A DNA stretch of 8,487 bases from Candidatus Moraniibacteriota bacterium (GTDB taxonomy: Bacteria; Patescibacteriota; Minisyncoccia; Moranbacterales; UBA9337), in the NCBI GenBank assembly GCA_023229615.1, contig JALNYX010000041.1, positions 1 to 8,487 on the forward strand, read 5' to 3'. The notes below the pieces were generated by a model that had not been told where the DNA came from, searched no databases, and was given only the letters and a program-made list of their open reading frames with translations. Within the stretch, counting starts at the first letter, position 1. Every line of letters begins with the position of its first letter. Made by a program: the position numbers and the translations under genes. This document shows positions 1-6,226 of this stretch, piece by piece.

Positions 1-924
1 AGCCAGAAACATAACAGCAACCACAAGAGGAATAATCAGTAAAAAGAAAACCTTGGCGGTCTTGTTGGATATTTCACGGAATCTTTCTTTTTGGGAGAAA
101 ATAAACTGGGAAGTGAGCGGAAGAGTGAGGCCGACAATCATTGCTGGGAAAAAAGTGATATTTTCAATAATTTTATAGGCGGCGTTATAAATTCCAACAT
201 CCGCGCTTCCCTTGATAACTGAAAGTAAAATGGTATCCATTTTGAAATACAAGAATGTGATAATAACCGAAATTCCCATCGGGGCGGACATTTTGAGGAA
301 TTTTTTCCAATAAACAAGATTAAAATGCAAATGGAATTTGACATACTTTCGGCTAAAAAGCAAAATTAAGCAGAAATTGAAAATCATATAAAACAAAATT
401 GATGAGATGATTGCCAAAAAGCCCCAATCATTGGTAGCTGCTAGAATTATTATAGCAGTTTGAATGACTTTTCCAATCAATTCAACTATGGCCACCTTGT
501 CCATCGCTAGGTTTTTTTGAAAAACTCCATTGAGAACCATATAGCTGGAGGAAAAAACAAAAGCGGCGGCAGTAAGAAGAATGGCTTTTTTTACCTCGAT
601 TGAGTAGGGAAAAAAATAGACAATCAGGGGTGCGATAATAAAAATCAAAAGGGAAGTGAAAACGCGAAGCGAAAAAACATTTCCAATGATTTCTTCTTCA
701 TTGGCTCCTTCGCGTGATATTTCTCGAGTGGCAACGGAATAAAGACCTAAATCAGCCAGTGCTCCGAAAAAAGAAAAAAACGCCAAGGCGGTGGCATATT
801 CTCCAAATCCTTCTTGTCCCAGATAGCGTGTAATAAAGCCAATTCCGACAAGCGCCAATGCTGTCGAGAGAACTTTGGCTGTGGCATTAAAAACCACATT
901 ATAAGCGATTTTTCTGGCAATCAA
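1..924 (-). CDS. Polysaccharide/lipid flippase (Wzx/MATE-like), partial at left edge
   Basis: This reading frame is open from 924 down to the window edge, giving 308 codons without the C-terminus. The protein is strongly hydrophobic with many predicted membrane helices. Residues 33-44 read RYLGQEGFGEYA, which with the following ALAF resembles the first-helix region of the polysaccharide biosynthesis/flippase family (MATE/MOP superfamily). Members flip undecaprenyl-linked sugars across the inner membrane for surface glycan assembly. The start is taken as TTG at 922-924 (then IARKIAYN), because the frame has a stop just upstream, inside the AT-rich repeat, and no ATG precedes the conserved N-terminus. 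No Shine-Dalgarno sequence precedes it. It runs in the same direction as khpB but is separated from it by a repeat element. The family call is secure; the substrate is unknown. Confidence 0.8.
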   Translation of the reverse strand, partial: MIARKIAYNVVFNATAKVLSTALALVGIGFITRYLGQEGFGEYATALAFFSFFGALADLGLYSVATREISREGANEEEIIGNVFSLRVFTSLLIFIIAPLIVYFFPYSIEVKKAILLTAAAFVFSSSYMVLNGVFQKNLAMDKVAIVELIGKVIQTAIIILAATNDWGFLAIISSILFYMIFNFCLILLFSRKYVKFHLHFNLVYWKKFLKMSAPMGISVIITFLYFKMDTILLSVIKGSADVGIYNAAYKIIENITFFPAMIVGLTLPLTSQFIFSQKERFREISNKTAKVFFLLIIPLVVAVMFLA

Positions 925-932
925 TTGTTTGA

Positions 933-1023
933 AATTAAGAATTAAGAATTAAGAATTAAAGACTCCTGATGCGATCACGCCGGATTATATTAGTTTATAA
1001 TTCTTAATTTTTGATTCTTAATT
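933..1023. repeat. Inverted repeat made of 7-bp tandem units (ATTAAGA)
   Basis: Positions 934-960 hold almost four tandem copies of the heptamer ATTAAGA. Positions 998-1023 carry an imperfect inverted copy. Arms 933-958 and 998-1023 match at 24 of 26 positions when one is reverse-complemented. The 39-bp spacer (959-997) is less AT-rich in its middle. It contains an AGGAG (minus strand, 963-967) and a TATAAT (minus strand, 984-989) facing the flippase gene. The element fills almost all of the gap between the khpB stop and the flippase start. It could be a small mobile-like or slippage-expanded repeat, or a long weak hairpin in the leftward transcript. No T-tract typical of a terminator follows the hairpin. 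Confidence 0.75.
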
Positions 1024-1028
1024 TTTCT

Positions 1029-1505
1029 CTAGATTTCCGAAGATGGCTTGAGGACAATCTTTTTTTCATCTCCTTCGCCGATACTTTCAGTAGAAATATT
1101 ATCATCCCCACTGAACTCCATATGAACCAATCTTCTTTCATAGGCGGACATCGGACGCATAACGATAGCCTTTTTTTCACTGATTGCTTGTTTTGCCAGT
1201 TCTCTTGCTTGCTCAATGATGCCTTGATTTTTTTGCTGTCTGTATGAGTTGACATCCAAAATAAATTTTATACGGTCATCAGTTTTTTTTCTGGTAATAA
1301 GGCGAGCAATGTGTTGAAGAGATTGAAGATTTATTCCATGCTGACCAATAAGAAAATTGGAATCTTCCCCAATCAGGACATTGCAAACGATGCTTTCTTG
1401 ATCGTCGATGGTTTCAGTTTTTATTTCCACCTGGCAAGTGAAGCCCATTAAGGAAAGAATCTCTTTTACTGATTTTTGGATAATCTCGCTGTTATCTTCA
1501 TTCAT
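1029..1505 (-). CDS. khpB: KhpB/Jag family RNA-binding protein (KH + R3H)
   Basis: The protein has 158 residues. A KH-like domain occupies about residues 20-90, with the GxxG loop at 54-57 (GQHG) followed by INLQSLQHIARL. An R3H domain occupies about 95-153, with the Arg-x3-His signature at R124-H128 inside RPMSAYERRLVH. KhpB (Jag/EloR) binds RNA and in Firmicutes helps control cell elongation and division. The N-terminal Jag_N domain of the longer homologues (about 200 residues or more) is missing, so this is a short form. The gene lies downstream of yidC, the usual position of jag, with an 82-bp gap. The ATG at 1503-1505 has no Shine-Dalgarno sequence upstream. Confidence 0.92.
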   Translation of the reverse strand: MNEDNSEIIQKSVKEILSLMGFTCQVEIKTETIDDQESIVCNVLIGEDSNFLIGQHGINLQSLQHIARLITRKKTDDRIKFILDVNSYRQQKNQGIIEQARELAKQAISEKKAIVMRPMSAYERRLVHMEFSGDDNISTESIGEGDEKKIVLKPSSEI

Positions 1506-1587
1506 AGATATTTGTAAGTTCGTTATTTACCTTTTTATAATAATAGCAGAAAGCCAGGAAAAGGGAATAGTTCCTTGCTATGAGAGA

Positions 1588-2301
1588 TTATTTTTTCTTG
1601 AAAATATAAAGTTGTTGGAATACAGCGAAAAGAGTGGATACGAGCCAATAAAGAGCCAGGCCGGCAGCAAATTTTATTCCAATGAAAAGTGTCATTATCG
1701 GTCCAAGAAATAGCATTTGTTTGCTCATCATTTGGGCGAAATCAGGCGTACCATCTTTTGAAGGAGATAGGGGTTGTTTTTGCATAAGCATTTTTGTCTG
1801 CCAGAATTGGGCAGCAGCAGCCAAAATAGCTAAAATAATATTGGGTTTTGTGAGATCTACTAGTCCGATAAAAAGATGGTTAATATTACCAGGATTAGCC
1901 ACAAATGAATATAAATTTTGGGCATTAATAACAAATCCGGAAGAGGAAATCTGGATTATGATGCGATAAATGGCAATTAAAAAAATCAATTGAACAATCA
2001 ATGGTAGGCATCCGCCAAAAGGATTAACCTTATTGTCTTTGTAAAATTGCATTAATTCTTTCGTCTGCTTTTCTTTATTGCTTTTGTTTTTTTCCTGTAG
2101 TTCTTTTATTTGAGGCTGAAGATCCTGCATTTTTTTCTGGGACTCTATTTGTTTTTTTGAAAGAGGTAAAAGAACAAATTTTAAAATGATTGTTGTGAGA
2201 ATAATAGCAATCCCAAAATCGTGTCCAGGGATGACATTATAAAGGAATATTAGGGTGTTTAAGATTGGCTGGGAAACAAAAGTGGAAAAAAGTGCGGACA
2301 T
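1588..2301 (-). CDS. yidC: Membrane protein insertase YidC (Oxa1 family)
   Basis: The protein has 237 residues from the ATG at 2299-2301. An upstream in-frame TTG at 2332-2334 would add 11 polar residues, but the ATG puts the first hydrophobic segment near the N-terminus as expected. The core is short, like Gram-positive YidC/SpoIIIJ, without the large periplasmic domain of E. coli. Features seen: a first membrane helix ending in TTIILKFVLLPLS (36-48), a charged coiled-coil-like cytoplasmic hairpin (about 48-85), NPFGGCLPLIVQ before the next helix, and a C-terminal ALYWLVSTLFAVFQQ. YidC inserts membrane proteins alone or with SecYEG. The groove arginine usual in the first core helix is Lys41 here. 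No signal peptide or lipobox is visible. No yidD lies between rnpA and yidC. Confidence 0.93.
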   Translation of the reverse strand: MSALFSTFVSQPILNTLIFLYNVIPGHDFGIAIILTTIILKFVLLPLSKKQIESQKKMQDLQPQIKELQEKNKSNKEKQTKELMQFYKDNKVNPFGGCLPLIVQLIFLIAIYRIIIQISSSGFVINAQNLYSFVANPGNINHLFIGLVDLTKPNIILAILAAAAQFWQTKMLMQKQPLSPSKDGTPDFAQMMSKQMLFLGPIMTLFIGIKFAAGLALYWLVSTLFAVFQQLYIFKKK

Positions 2302-2376
2302 TTTTTTTGTGAGCCGAAGATTTTCTCGATGCAATCAGTGGATTTGCATAGGAGCAATCAATAGCTGGTTAGAATA

Positions 2377-2736
2377 TTATTTTTTGATATTAAATAATTT
2401 TGTTTTTATTAGGAGTATTTCTATTCTTTCGACAGTTTTTGAGCTGTCAATTAAGACATTTGATTGATTATCTCTTTTGAAATATACCACAATATCGAAT
2501 CCCGGGACAATTTCTGGTAAAAATTGACGAAAAGATTCCCTGAGAACTCGCTTGACGCGATTGCGTTCAACTGCTTTTGGAGAAAGTGTTTTTCCAATTG
2601 AAAATCCAATACGGGAATAGAGAAGGGTGTTTTTTTTAAATTTTAAGGATAAATTTTGAAAAGAAAAATAGCTTCCTTGGGAGGAAGTATTTTTGAAGTC
2701 TTCTGATTTTAACAGGCGATTCTTTTTTGGCAACAT
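2377..2736 (-). CDS. rnpA: Ribonuclease P protein component
   Basis: The protein has 119 residues, normal for the family. It begins with the familiar MLPKKNRLL and contains the RNR motif at residues 55-70 (AVERNRVKRVLRESFR), which contacts the catalytic RNase P RNA. The following segment (FLPEIVPGFDIVVYFKRD) also fits the family. The protein assists the RNA subunit in trimming the 5' leader of precursor tRNAs. It lies 13 bp downstream of rpmH, the near-universal bacterial arrangement, and shares its promoter. No clear Shine-Dalgarno sequence precedes the ATG at 2734-2736, so coupling to rpmH translation is plausible. Confidence 0.95.
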   Translation of the reverse strand: MLPKKNRLLKSEDFKNTSSQGSYFSFQNLSLKFKKNTLLYSRIGFSIGKTLSPKAVERNRVKRVLRESFRQFLPEIVPGFDIVVYFKRDNQSNVLIDSSKTVERIEILLIKTKLFNIKK

Positions 2737-2749
2737 TGAGCTAGCTAAA

Positions 2750-2890
2750 TTAGGCCGAAAGAACTTTTCTTCCTTTCTGACGTCTTCTTTTTAGCACTTC
2801 TTGTCCATTTTTTGTGGACATTCTCTTTGTAAATCCATGTCTTCTTTTTCGTCGAAGTTTTTTCGGTTGGTATGTTCTTTTTGTAGACAT
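2750..2890 (-). CDS. rpmH: 50S ribosomal protein L34
   Basis: This 46-codon ORF begins with ATG at 2888-2890 and ends with TAA at 2750-2752. It encodes a very basic peptide starting [20 protein letters not shown]. The middle reads [17 protein letters not shown] and the end RKVLSA, which is the L34 pattern through its whole length. L34 is a small structural protein of the large ribosomal subunit. It is the first gene of the leftward rpmH-rnpA-yidC-khpB group and borders the origin, as in most bacteria. A good promoter lies about 80-107 bp upstream of the start codon. Confidence 0.97.
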   Translation of the reverse strand: MSTKRTYQPKKLRRKRRHGFTKRMSTKNGQEVLKRRRQKGRKVLSA

Positions 2891-2968
2891 TGAATTGTTT
2901 CGCTAAACAGTCCTGATTATTTGAATAAGGCTGTTGTAGATTGAGCTTTATAATTATGACTGATGTGT

Positions 2969-2997
2969 AGTATATCAGTATAAAAGAAAAAGGTCAA
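2969..2997 (-). promoter_or_regulatory. Sigma70-type promoter for rpmH-rnpA
   Basis: On the minus strand the -35 box is TTGACC (2997-2992) and the -10 box is TATACT (2974-2969), with an exact 17-bp spacer. Transcription would begin near 2962, leaving a leader of about 70 nt before the rpmH start. This is one of the strongest promoter matches in the window. Confidence 0.65.
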
Positions 2998-3023
2998 CAA
3001 TGCGCACAGTTTTTGTCGCAAGC

Positions 3024-3032
3024 TGTGTATAA
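3024..3032 (-). promoter_or_regulatory. DnaA box (isolated)
   Basis: The plus strand reads TGTGTATAA, the complement of TTATACACA, an exact match to the TTATNCACA consensus. It lies about 20 bp upstream of the -35 element of the proposed distal dnaA promoter and about 80 bp from the main box cluster. Confidence 0.6.
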
Positions 3033-3052
3033 AAAATAGTAGGCATATTTTC

Positions 3053-3082
3053 TTGATAAGAAGGGGATATTTGAAGTATAAT
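3053..3082 (+). promoter_or_regulatory. Distal dnaA promoter (P1)
   Basis: A -35 box TTGATA (3053-3058) and a perfect -10 box TATAAT (3077-3082) are separated by 18 bp. Transcription would start near 3089 and run through the DnaA-box cluster into dnaA, giving a leader of about 160 nt. DnaA bound downstream could act as a roadblock. Confidence 0.55.
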
Positions 3083-3109
3083 AAAAAATGCAAAGAGAAG
3101 CGATGATTT

Positions 3110-3160
3110 TTTTGCACAGGTTATCAACAGATTTATGCACAAGAAATATAGTGTGAATAA
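3110..3160. promoter_or_regulatory. DnaA-box cluster
   Basis: Four boxes lie within 51 bp. TTTTGCACA (3110-3118), TTATCAACA (3121-3129) and TTATGCACA (3133-3141) sit on the plus strand at 11- and 12-bp steps. TGTGAATAA (3152-3160) is the reverse-oriented TTATTCACA. The first two each have one mismatch to TTATNCACA; the other two are exact. The near-helical spacing favours cooperative DnaA filament formation. The last box overlaps the spacer upstream of the proximal promoter -10, which would permit autorepression. Confidence 0.75.
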
Positions 3161-3168
3161 CTTCATTA

Positions 3169-3177
3169 TGTTATAAT
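3169..3177 (+). promoter_or_regulatory. Proximal dnaA promoter (P2), extended -10
   Basis: The sequence TGTTATAAT is a perfect extended -10 element (TG-N-TATAAT). No good -35 box lies upstream, as is common for extended -10 promoters. Transcription would begin near 3184. The DnaA boxes end 8 bp upstream, so bound DnaA should interfere with RNA polymerase. Confidence 0.5.
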
Positions 3178-3248
3178 CCAGTTTACTTACCACACTTGCA
3201 TATATTTTTTGCAGATGTCTTAATTAATTTATATTATTTACCAAAAAA

Positions 3249-3494
3249 ATGGCAATGAGTAATGAAGAGCTTTGGCAGGCTGTTTTAGGGGAAATAGAAC
3301 TTTCTATTTCAAAAGCACAATTTATTACTTGGTTTAAGGATACCGTCATTCTTTCTAATGAAAATGGGAAGGTTGTTGTTGGTGTGCCAAATGGATTTGC
3401 AAAAGAATGGCTGGAAAATAAATTTAATTCCAATATCATTAAGGCTATTCGTAATTTTCAAGAAGATGTTAGAGAGTTGAGTTATGATTTATAA
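3249..3494 (+). CDS. dnaA (5' part): DnaA domain I, encoded as a separate upstream frame
   Basis: These 81 codons encode DnaA domain I. NEELWQAVLGEIELSISKAQ and ITWFKDTVILSNENGKVVV follow the family, and PNGFAKEWLENKFNSNIIKAI completes the fold. In intact DnaA this domain binds the replicative helicase and partner proteins and self-associates. Translation stops at TAA 3492-3494, just after the domain ends, while the rest of DnaA continues in the +1 frame from 3484. The start is ATG 3249 or ATG 3255 (M3); neither has a Shine-Dalgarno sequence. The frame is fully conserved, with no internal damage, so the domain seems to be under selection. Either it is made as a stand-alone small protein, or a frameshift (biological or technical) joins it to the next frame. 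Confidence 0.85.
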   Translation: MAMSNEELWQAVLGEIELSISKAQFITWFKDTVILSNENGKVVVGVPNGFAKEWLENKFNSNIIKAIRNFQEDVRELSYDL

Positions 3495-4653
3495 TCCGCA
3501 AGAAAAAAATATGCCCAGCAAGAGCATTGATATGATAAAAAAATCTTCCGGCAACCGTCTGGGTAAAACAGTGGATTTGAATACTGCGGAAAATACATAT
3601 CGAATGGCGCAACAAAAGCAAGCTTTTTATCAAATAAATCCCAGGTATACTTTCGAAAATTTTATCGTGGGAGAAAATAATGAGTTGGCTAGAGCTGCTT
3701 GTTATGCTGTTTCGCAGGAATTGGGAAATACGTATAATCCATTGTTTATTTATGGGGGGGTTGGATTGGGGAAAACGCATCTTTTGCAGGCAATCGGTAA
3801 TGAAGTTATTCAGAAAAATCCAGAAAAGAATATTATTTATATTTCTTCAGAAAGATTTACTACGGAGCTAGTAGATTCAATTAAAAATCAAAAAATTGAT
3901 CAGTTCAAGGAAAAATACCAAAAAATAAGCCTTTTGATAATTGATGATATTCAATTTATTTCCGGAAAAGAAAAGACCCAAGATATTTTCTTTCACATTT
4001 TTAATTTTTTGTATCAACTTAATAAGCAAATTGTTATTAGTAGCGATAGACCTCCTCGGGAAATTCAGGTTCTGGAGGATCGTTTGAGGAGTCGATTTGA
4101 AGGAGGAATGATTGTGGATGTTTGCAGTCCTGATTTGGAAACGAGGATGGCAATTTTACGCGCAAAATCAGCTGAAAAAAACTTTTTTCTTGAAGAAGAT
4201 GTGGTGCGTTTTATTGCGGAAAACATCAAAAATAATATTCGAGAATTGGAAGGAGCGTTGAATAGAGTGATAGCCAGTTGTGATTTGAATAAAAAAACCC
4301 CGTCAATGGTTTATGTTAAAGAAGTTTTATCTGACATCATTGCTAGCCGAAAGAAAAAAGGAGTAAATCATACTGATGTTATTAAGGTGATTGCGGAATT
4401 TTATGGAATTGAAGAGAAAGAGATTACAAATAAAGGAAGAAAAAAAAGAATAGCGGTTCCTCGGCAAGTAGCAATGTATTTGATTCGAACCGAGTTGAAT
4501 GCGTCATATCCCGGCATTGGGGAGATTTTTGGAGGAAGAGATCATACGACAGCATTGCATGCCTTCAAGAAAATCAGCAAGCAAATAAAAGAAGATGAAA
4601 AAATGGAAGAGGATGTGAAAATTTTAAAAAAGAAGATTTTCAATTTTAATTAA
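3484..4653 (+). CDS. dnaA: Replication initiator DnaA, domains II-IV (lacks domain I in frame)
   Basis: The frame has 389 codons. Residues 1 to about 55 form a polar linker (domain II), then NPRYTFENFIVGENN opens the AAA+ domain. Visible motifs: Walker A GGVGLGKT (91-98), Walker B LLIIDDIQF (150-158), sensor I ISSDRPP (S186-R189 region), the RLRSRF arginine-finger box (200-205) and sensor II RELEGALNRV (from R253). Domain IV (about 300-389) includes VPRQVAMYLIRTEL and GGRDHTT (350-356), the DnaA-box-binding signature. The protein binds ATP, recognises DnaA boxes and melts oriC. ATG 3484 overlaps the domain I frame by 11 nt; ATG 3511 is an alternative. A weak purine stretch AGAGAG lies 7 nt before ATG 3484, so translation may depend on reinitiation after the upstream stop. 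Joining the frames by removing one T at 3488-3490 would give a 467-residue DnaA of normal length. Confidence 0.93.
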   Translation: MIYNPQEKNMPSKSIDMIKKSSGNRLGKTVDLNTAENTYRMAQQKQAFYQINPRYTFENFIVGENNELARAACYAVSQELGNTYNPLFIYGGVGLGKTHLLQAIGNEVIQKNPEKNIIYISSERFTTELVDSIKNQKIDQFKEKYQKISLLIIDDIQFISGKEKTQDIFFHIFNFLYQLNKQIVISSDRPPREIQVLEDRLRSRFEGGMIVDVCSPDLETRMAILRAKSAEKNFFLEEDVVRFIAENIKNNIRELEGALNRVIASCDLNKKTPSMVYVKEVLSDIIASRKKKGVNHTDVIKVIAEFYGIEEKEITNKGRKKRIAVPRQVAMYLIRTELNASYPGIGEIFGGRDHTTALHAFKKISKQIKEDEKMEEDVKILKKKIFNFN

Positions 4654-4740
4654 ATTATACATATTTTGTAACGCATAGCAGGCACTTTTAATTGAAGAAG
4701 AAGTTATTGCGCGGTTTGCGTTTCACGATTTGAGAATAGA

Positions 4741-5889
4741 ATGAAAGTTACTTGCACACAAGAAAATTTTAAAAAAGCTGTTTTTAATACAGAAAAGGTT
4801 ACAGGGAAGCAGGCCACTCTGCCGATTTTGAGCAACATTTTAATTGAAACAAGTAAAGGGCGGTTGCGTTTTTTGGCAACTAATCTTGAAATTGGAGTAT
4901 TTTCAAGCATTGGAGCTAAAATTGAGCGAGAGGGGAAGATCACTGTTCCTGCAAAAATATTGAGTAATTTTGCTTCTAATCTTTCTGCGCAAGAAAGTAT
5001 CAATCTCGAAGTTTCAGGACAAATTTTAATTGTTTCGTGTGGGCAATATCAAGTAAAAATAAATGGATTAGACTCCAATGAATTTCCTATTATTCCTGAG
5101 CCGAAGAGTGATTGTTTGTTAATTTTGAGTTCAACAGAAATAAAAGAAGCAGTTTCTCAGGTTTCATCTTGTATCGCTTTTGGCGAAACGCGGCTTGAAT
5201 TTACTGGAATTAATATGCTTTTAGAAGCGGATCGAATTTCCTTGGCAGCTACGGATAGTTTTCGATTAGCCGAAGCGATGATAACCTTAAAAGAAGGAAA
5301 TTTCGGGGAGGAATATAGAAATTATATCGAAAAAGAAACTTCATTAATCATTCCTTCTAGTACAATGTTTGAACTTCTTCGAATTATTGGAAATGATGAA
5401 AAGAATGTTAAAATTTTTGTCGAAGATAACCAAATATTTTTTGAGCTAGATGGAATTCAGTTGGTTTCTCGCTTGATTAATGGCAAATATCCTGATTATA
5501 GGCAAATTTTGCCGCAAAAATTTGAAACAAGAGTGGTAATGGCAAAGAGTGATTTCTTGCGGGCAACTAAGATAGCAAGTATTTTTACTGATAATCGTAG
5601 TGGAGAAATGAAGCTTGCAATAAGCGATAAAAAATTAACCATCAGTTCGCATTCGCAAAGTTATGGCGAGAACGAAGCAGTTTTTGAAGCGGATGTTGTT
5701 GGTCCGGATCAAGAAATCGTCTTGAATCCACGTTATGTCTTGGATGGTTTGAGCACAATTCATTCAACCCAGGTGGCAATTTTAGCTAATAATAATCATT
5801 CTCCGGTAGGAATTCGATCAATTAATGAAAAAGACGGAACGGTCGAAGATGGATATGTGTATATTGTTATGCCAGTGAAAAATAATTGA
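4741..5889 (+). CDS. dnaN: DNA polymerase III beta sliding clamp
   Basis: The protein has 382 residues, normal for the family, which has three similar clamp domains of about 125 residues each. Recognisable segments are KQATLPILSNILIET near the start, FLATNLEIG, LAATDSFRLA (168-177), LINGKYPDYRQILP in the central part and the C-terminal YVYIVMPVKNN, the usual end of beta clamps. Two subunits form a ring around DNA that tethers the replicative polymerase and recruits repair proteins through a hydrophobic pocket. It lies 87 bp downstream of dnaA, the standard order. No convincing promoter or Shine-Dalgarno sequence is visible in the gap, so cotranscription with dnaA is likely. Confidence 0.96.
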   Translation: MKVTCTQENFKKAVFNTEKVTGKQATLPILSNILIETSKGRLRFLATNLEIGVFSSIGAKIEREGKITVPAKILSNFASNLSAQESINLEVSGQILIVSCGQYQVKINGLDSNEFPIIPEPKSDCLLILSSTEIKEAVSQVSSCIAFGETRLEFTGINMLLEADRISLAATDSFRLAEAMITLKEGNFGEEYRNYIEKETSLIIPSSTMFELLRIIGNDEKNVKIFVEDNQIFFELDGIQLVSRLINGKYPDYRQILPQKFETRVVMAKSDFLRATKIASIFTDNRSGEMKLAISDKKLTISSHSQSYGENEAVFEADVVGPDQEIVLNPRYVLDGLSTIHSTQVAILANNNHSPVGIRSINEKDGTVEDGYVYIVMPVKNN

Positions 5890-5916
5890 ACAATGTAGGA
5901 TAATTTTGCTACAAAA

Positions 5917-6207
5917 ATGAAATCTTTAAGTGGCCTTATTAAACAAAGAAGCAAAAAGGCGGTCAAAACATTAACCCTGGATGATAAGACGGTTTTTTAT
6001 ATCTTCAGTAGGATTATAAAAGCTGAATATGGACAAACTGGAAGTGTCCGGGTTTGTCCGGATTATTTCAAGAACGGAAAGCTTTTTGTTCGGACGCAAA
6101 GCTCAGCTTGGGCAAGTGAAATAATGCTGGATCGAAAAGAAATAATCAGCAAAATGAACAAAGAACTGGGAAAAAAAGAGATTATAGAAATTGTGGTAAA
6201 AAAGTAG
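5917..6207 (+). CDS. dciA: DciA-family (DUF721) protein, probable replicative helicase operator
   Basis: The protein has 96 residues. The C-terminal two thirds follow the DUF721 pattern. A KH-like strand-turn-strand region (GSVRVCPDYFKNGKLFVRTQ) leads into SSAWASEIMLDRKEIISKMN, then KELGKKEIIEIVV. DUF721 proteins were renamed DciA after it was shown that they interact with the replicative helicase DnaB and are needed for replication in bacteria without DnaC or DnaI loaders. The gene lies 27 bp after dnaN. In Actinobacteria the order is dnaA-dnaN-recF-DUF721-gyrB, so here DUF721 holds its place with recF absent. The position supports a replication role. The family call rests on pattern recognition in a short protein. 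No Shine-Dalgarno sequence is seen. Confidence 0.75.
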   Translation: MKSLSGLIKQRSKKAVKTLTLDDKTVFYIFSRIIKAEYGQTGSVRVCPDYFKNGKLFVRTQSSAWASEIMLDRKEIISKMNKELGKKEIIEIVVKK

Positions 6208-6215
6208 GGGGGAGG
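6208..6215 (+). promoter_or_regulatory. Strong ribosome binding site for the lamin-tail protein
   Basis: GGGGGAGG directly follows the dciA stop and lies 11 nt before the ATG at 6227. It is the only strong Shine-Dalgarno sequence before any gene in the window, and it fixes the start of the downstream gene. Confidence 0.7.
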
Positions 6216-6226
6216 TTTTAAAAGGT

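Larger units (their letters stand above)
2891..3248. other. oriC: Probable chromosomal replication origin (oriC), rpmH-dnaA intergenic region
   Basis: This 358-bp stretch has no credible gene. It lies between divergent rpmH and dnaA and holds three exact matches to TTATNCACA (3024-3032 minus, 3133-3141 plus, 3152-3160 minus) and two single-mismatch boxes (3110-3118 and 3121-3129, plus). An AT-rich tract at about 3200-3247, directly before the dnaA start, is the best candidate unwinding region. A second AT-rich tract lies at about 3028-3090. The layout matches known oriC regions. Promoters face outward on both sides. Confidence 0.85.

Noticed and set aside
1011..1247. Plus-strand ORF over khpB
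   Set aside because: It is antisense to a clear KH/R3H gene and its peptide has no family resemblance.
1561..1576. Small hairpin (GGAA-TAG-TTCC) between yidC and khpB as a terminator
   Set aside because: The stem is only about six base pairs, including a wobble pair, and no T-tract follows on the transcribed strand.
2335..2376. Possible yidD between rnpA and yidC
   Set aside because: The gap is far too short and no matching frame is seen.
3037..3042. TAGTAG as a DnaA-trio element
   Set aside because: Only two repeats are present and their orientation relative to the nearest DnaA box does not fit the described arrangement.
2917..3193. Two minus-strand ORFs across the rpmH-dnaA gap
   Set aside because: They overlap the DnaA boxes and promoters, have no recognisable motif and read as AT-rich translation noise.
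3503..3509. A7 homopolymer as the cause of the dnaA frame change
   Set aside because: The domain I frame already stops at 3494, upstream of the run, so an indel there could not join the two frames.
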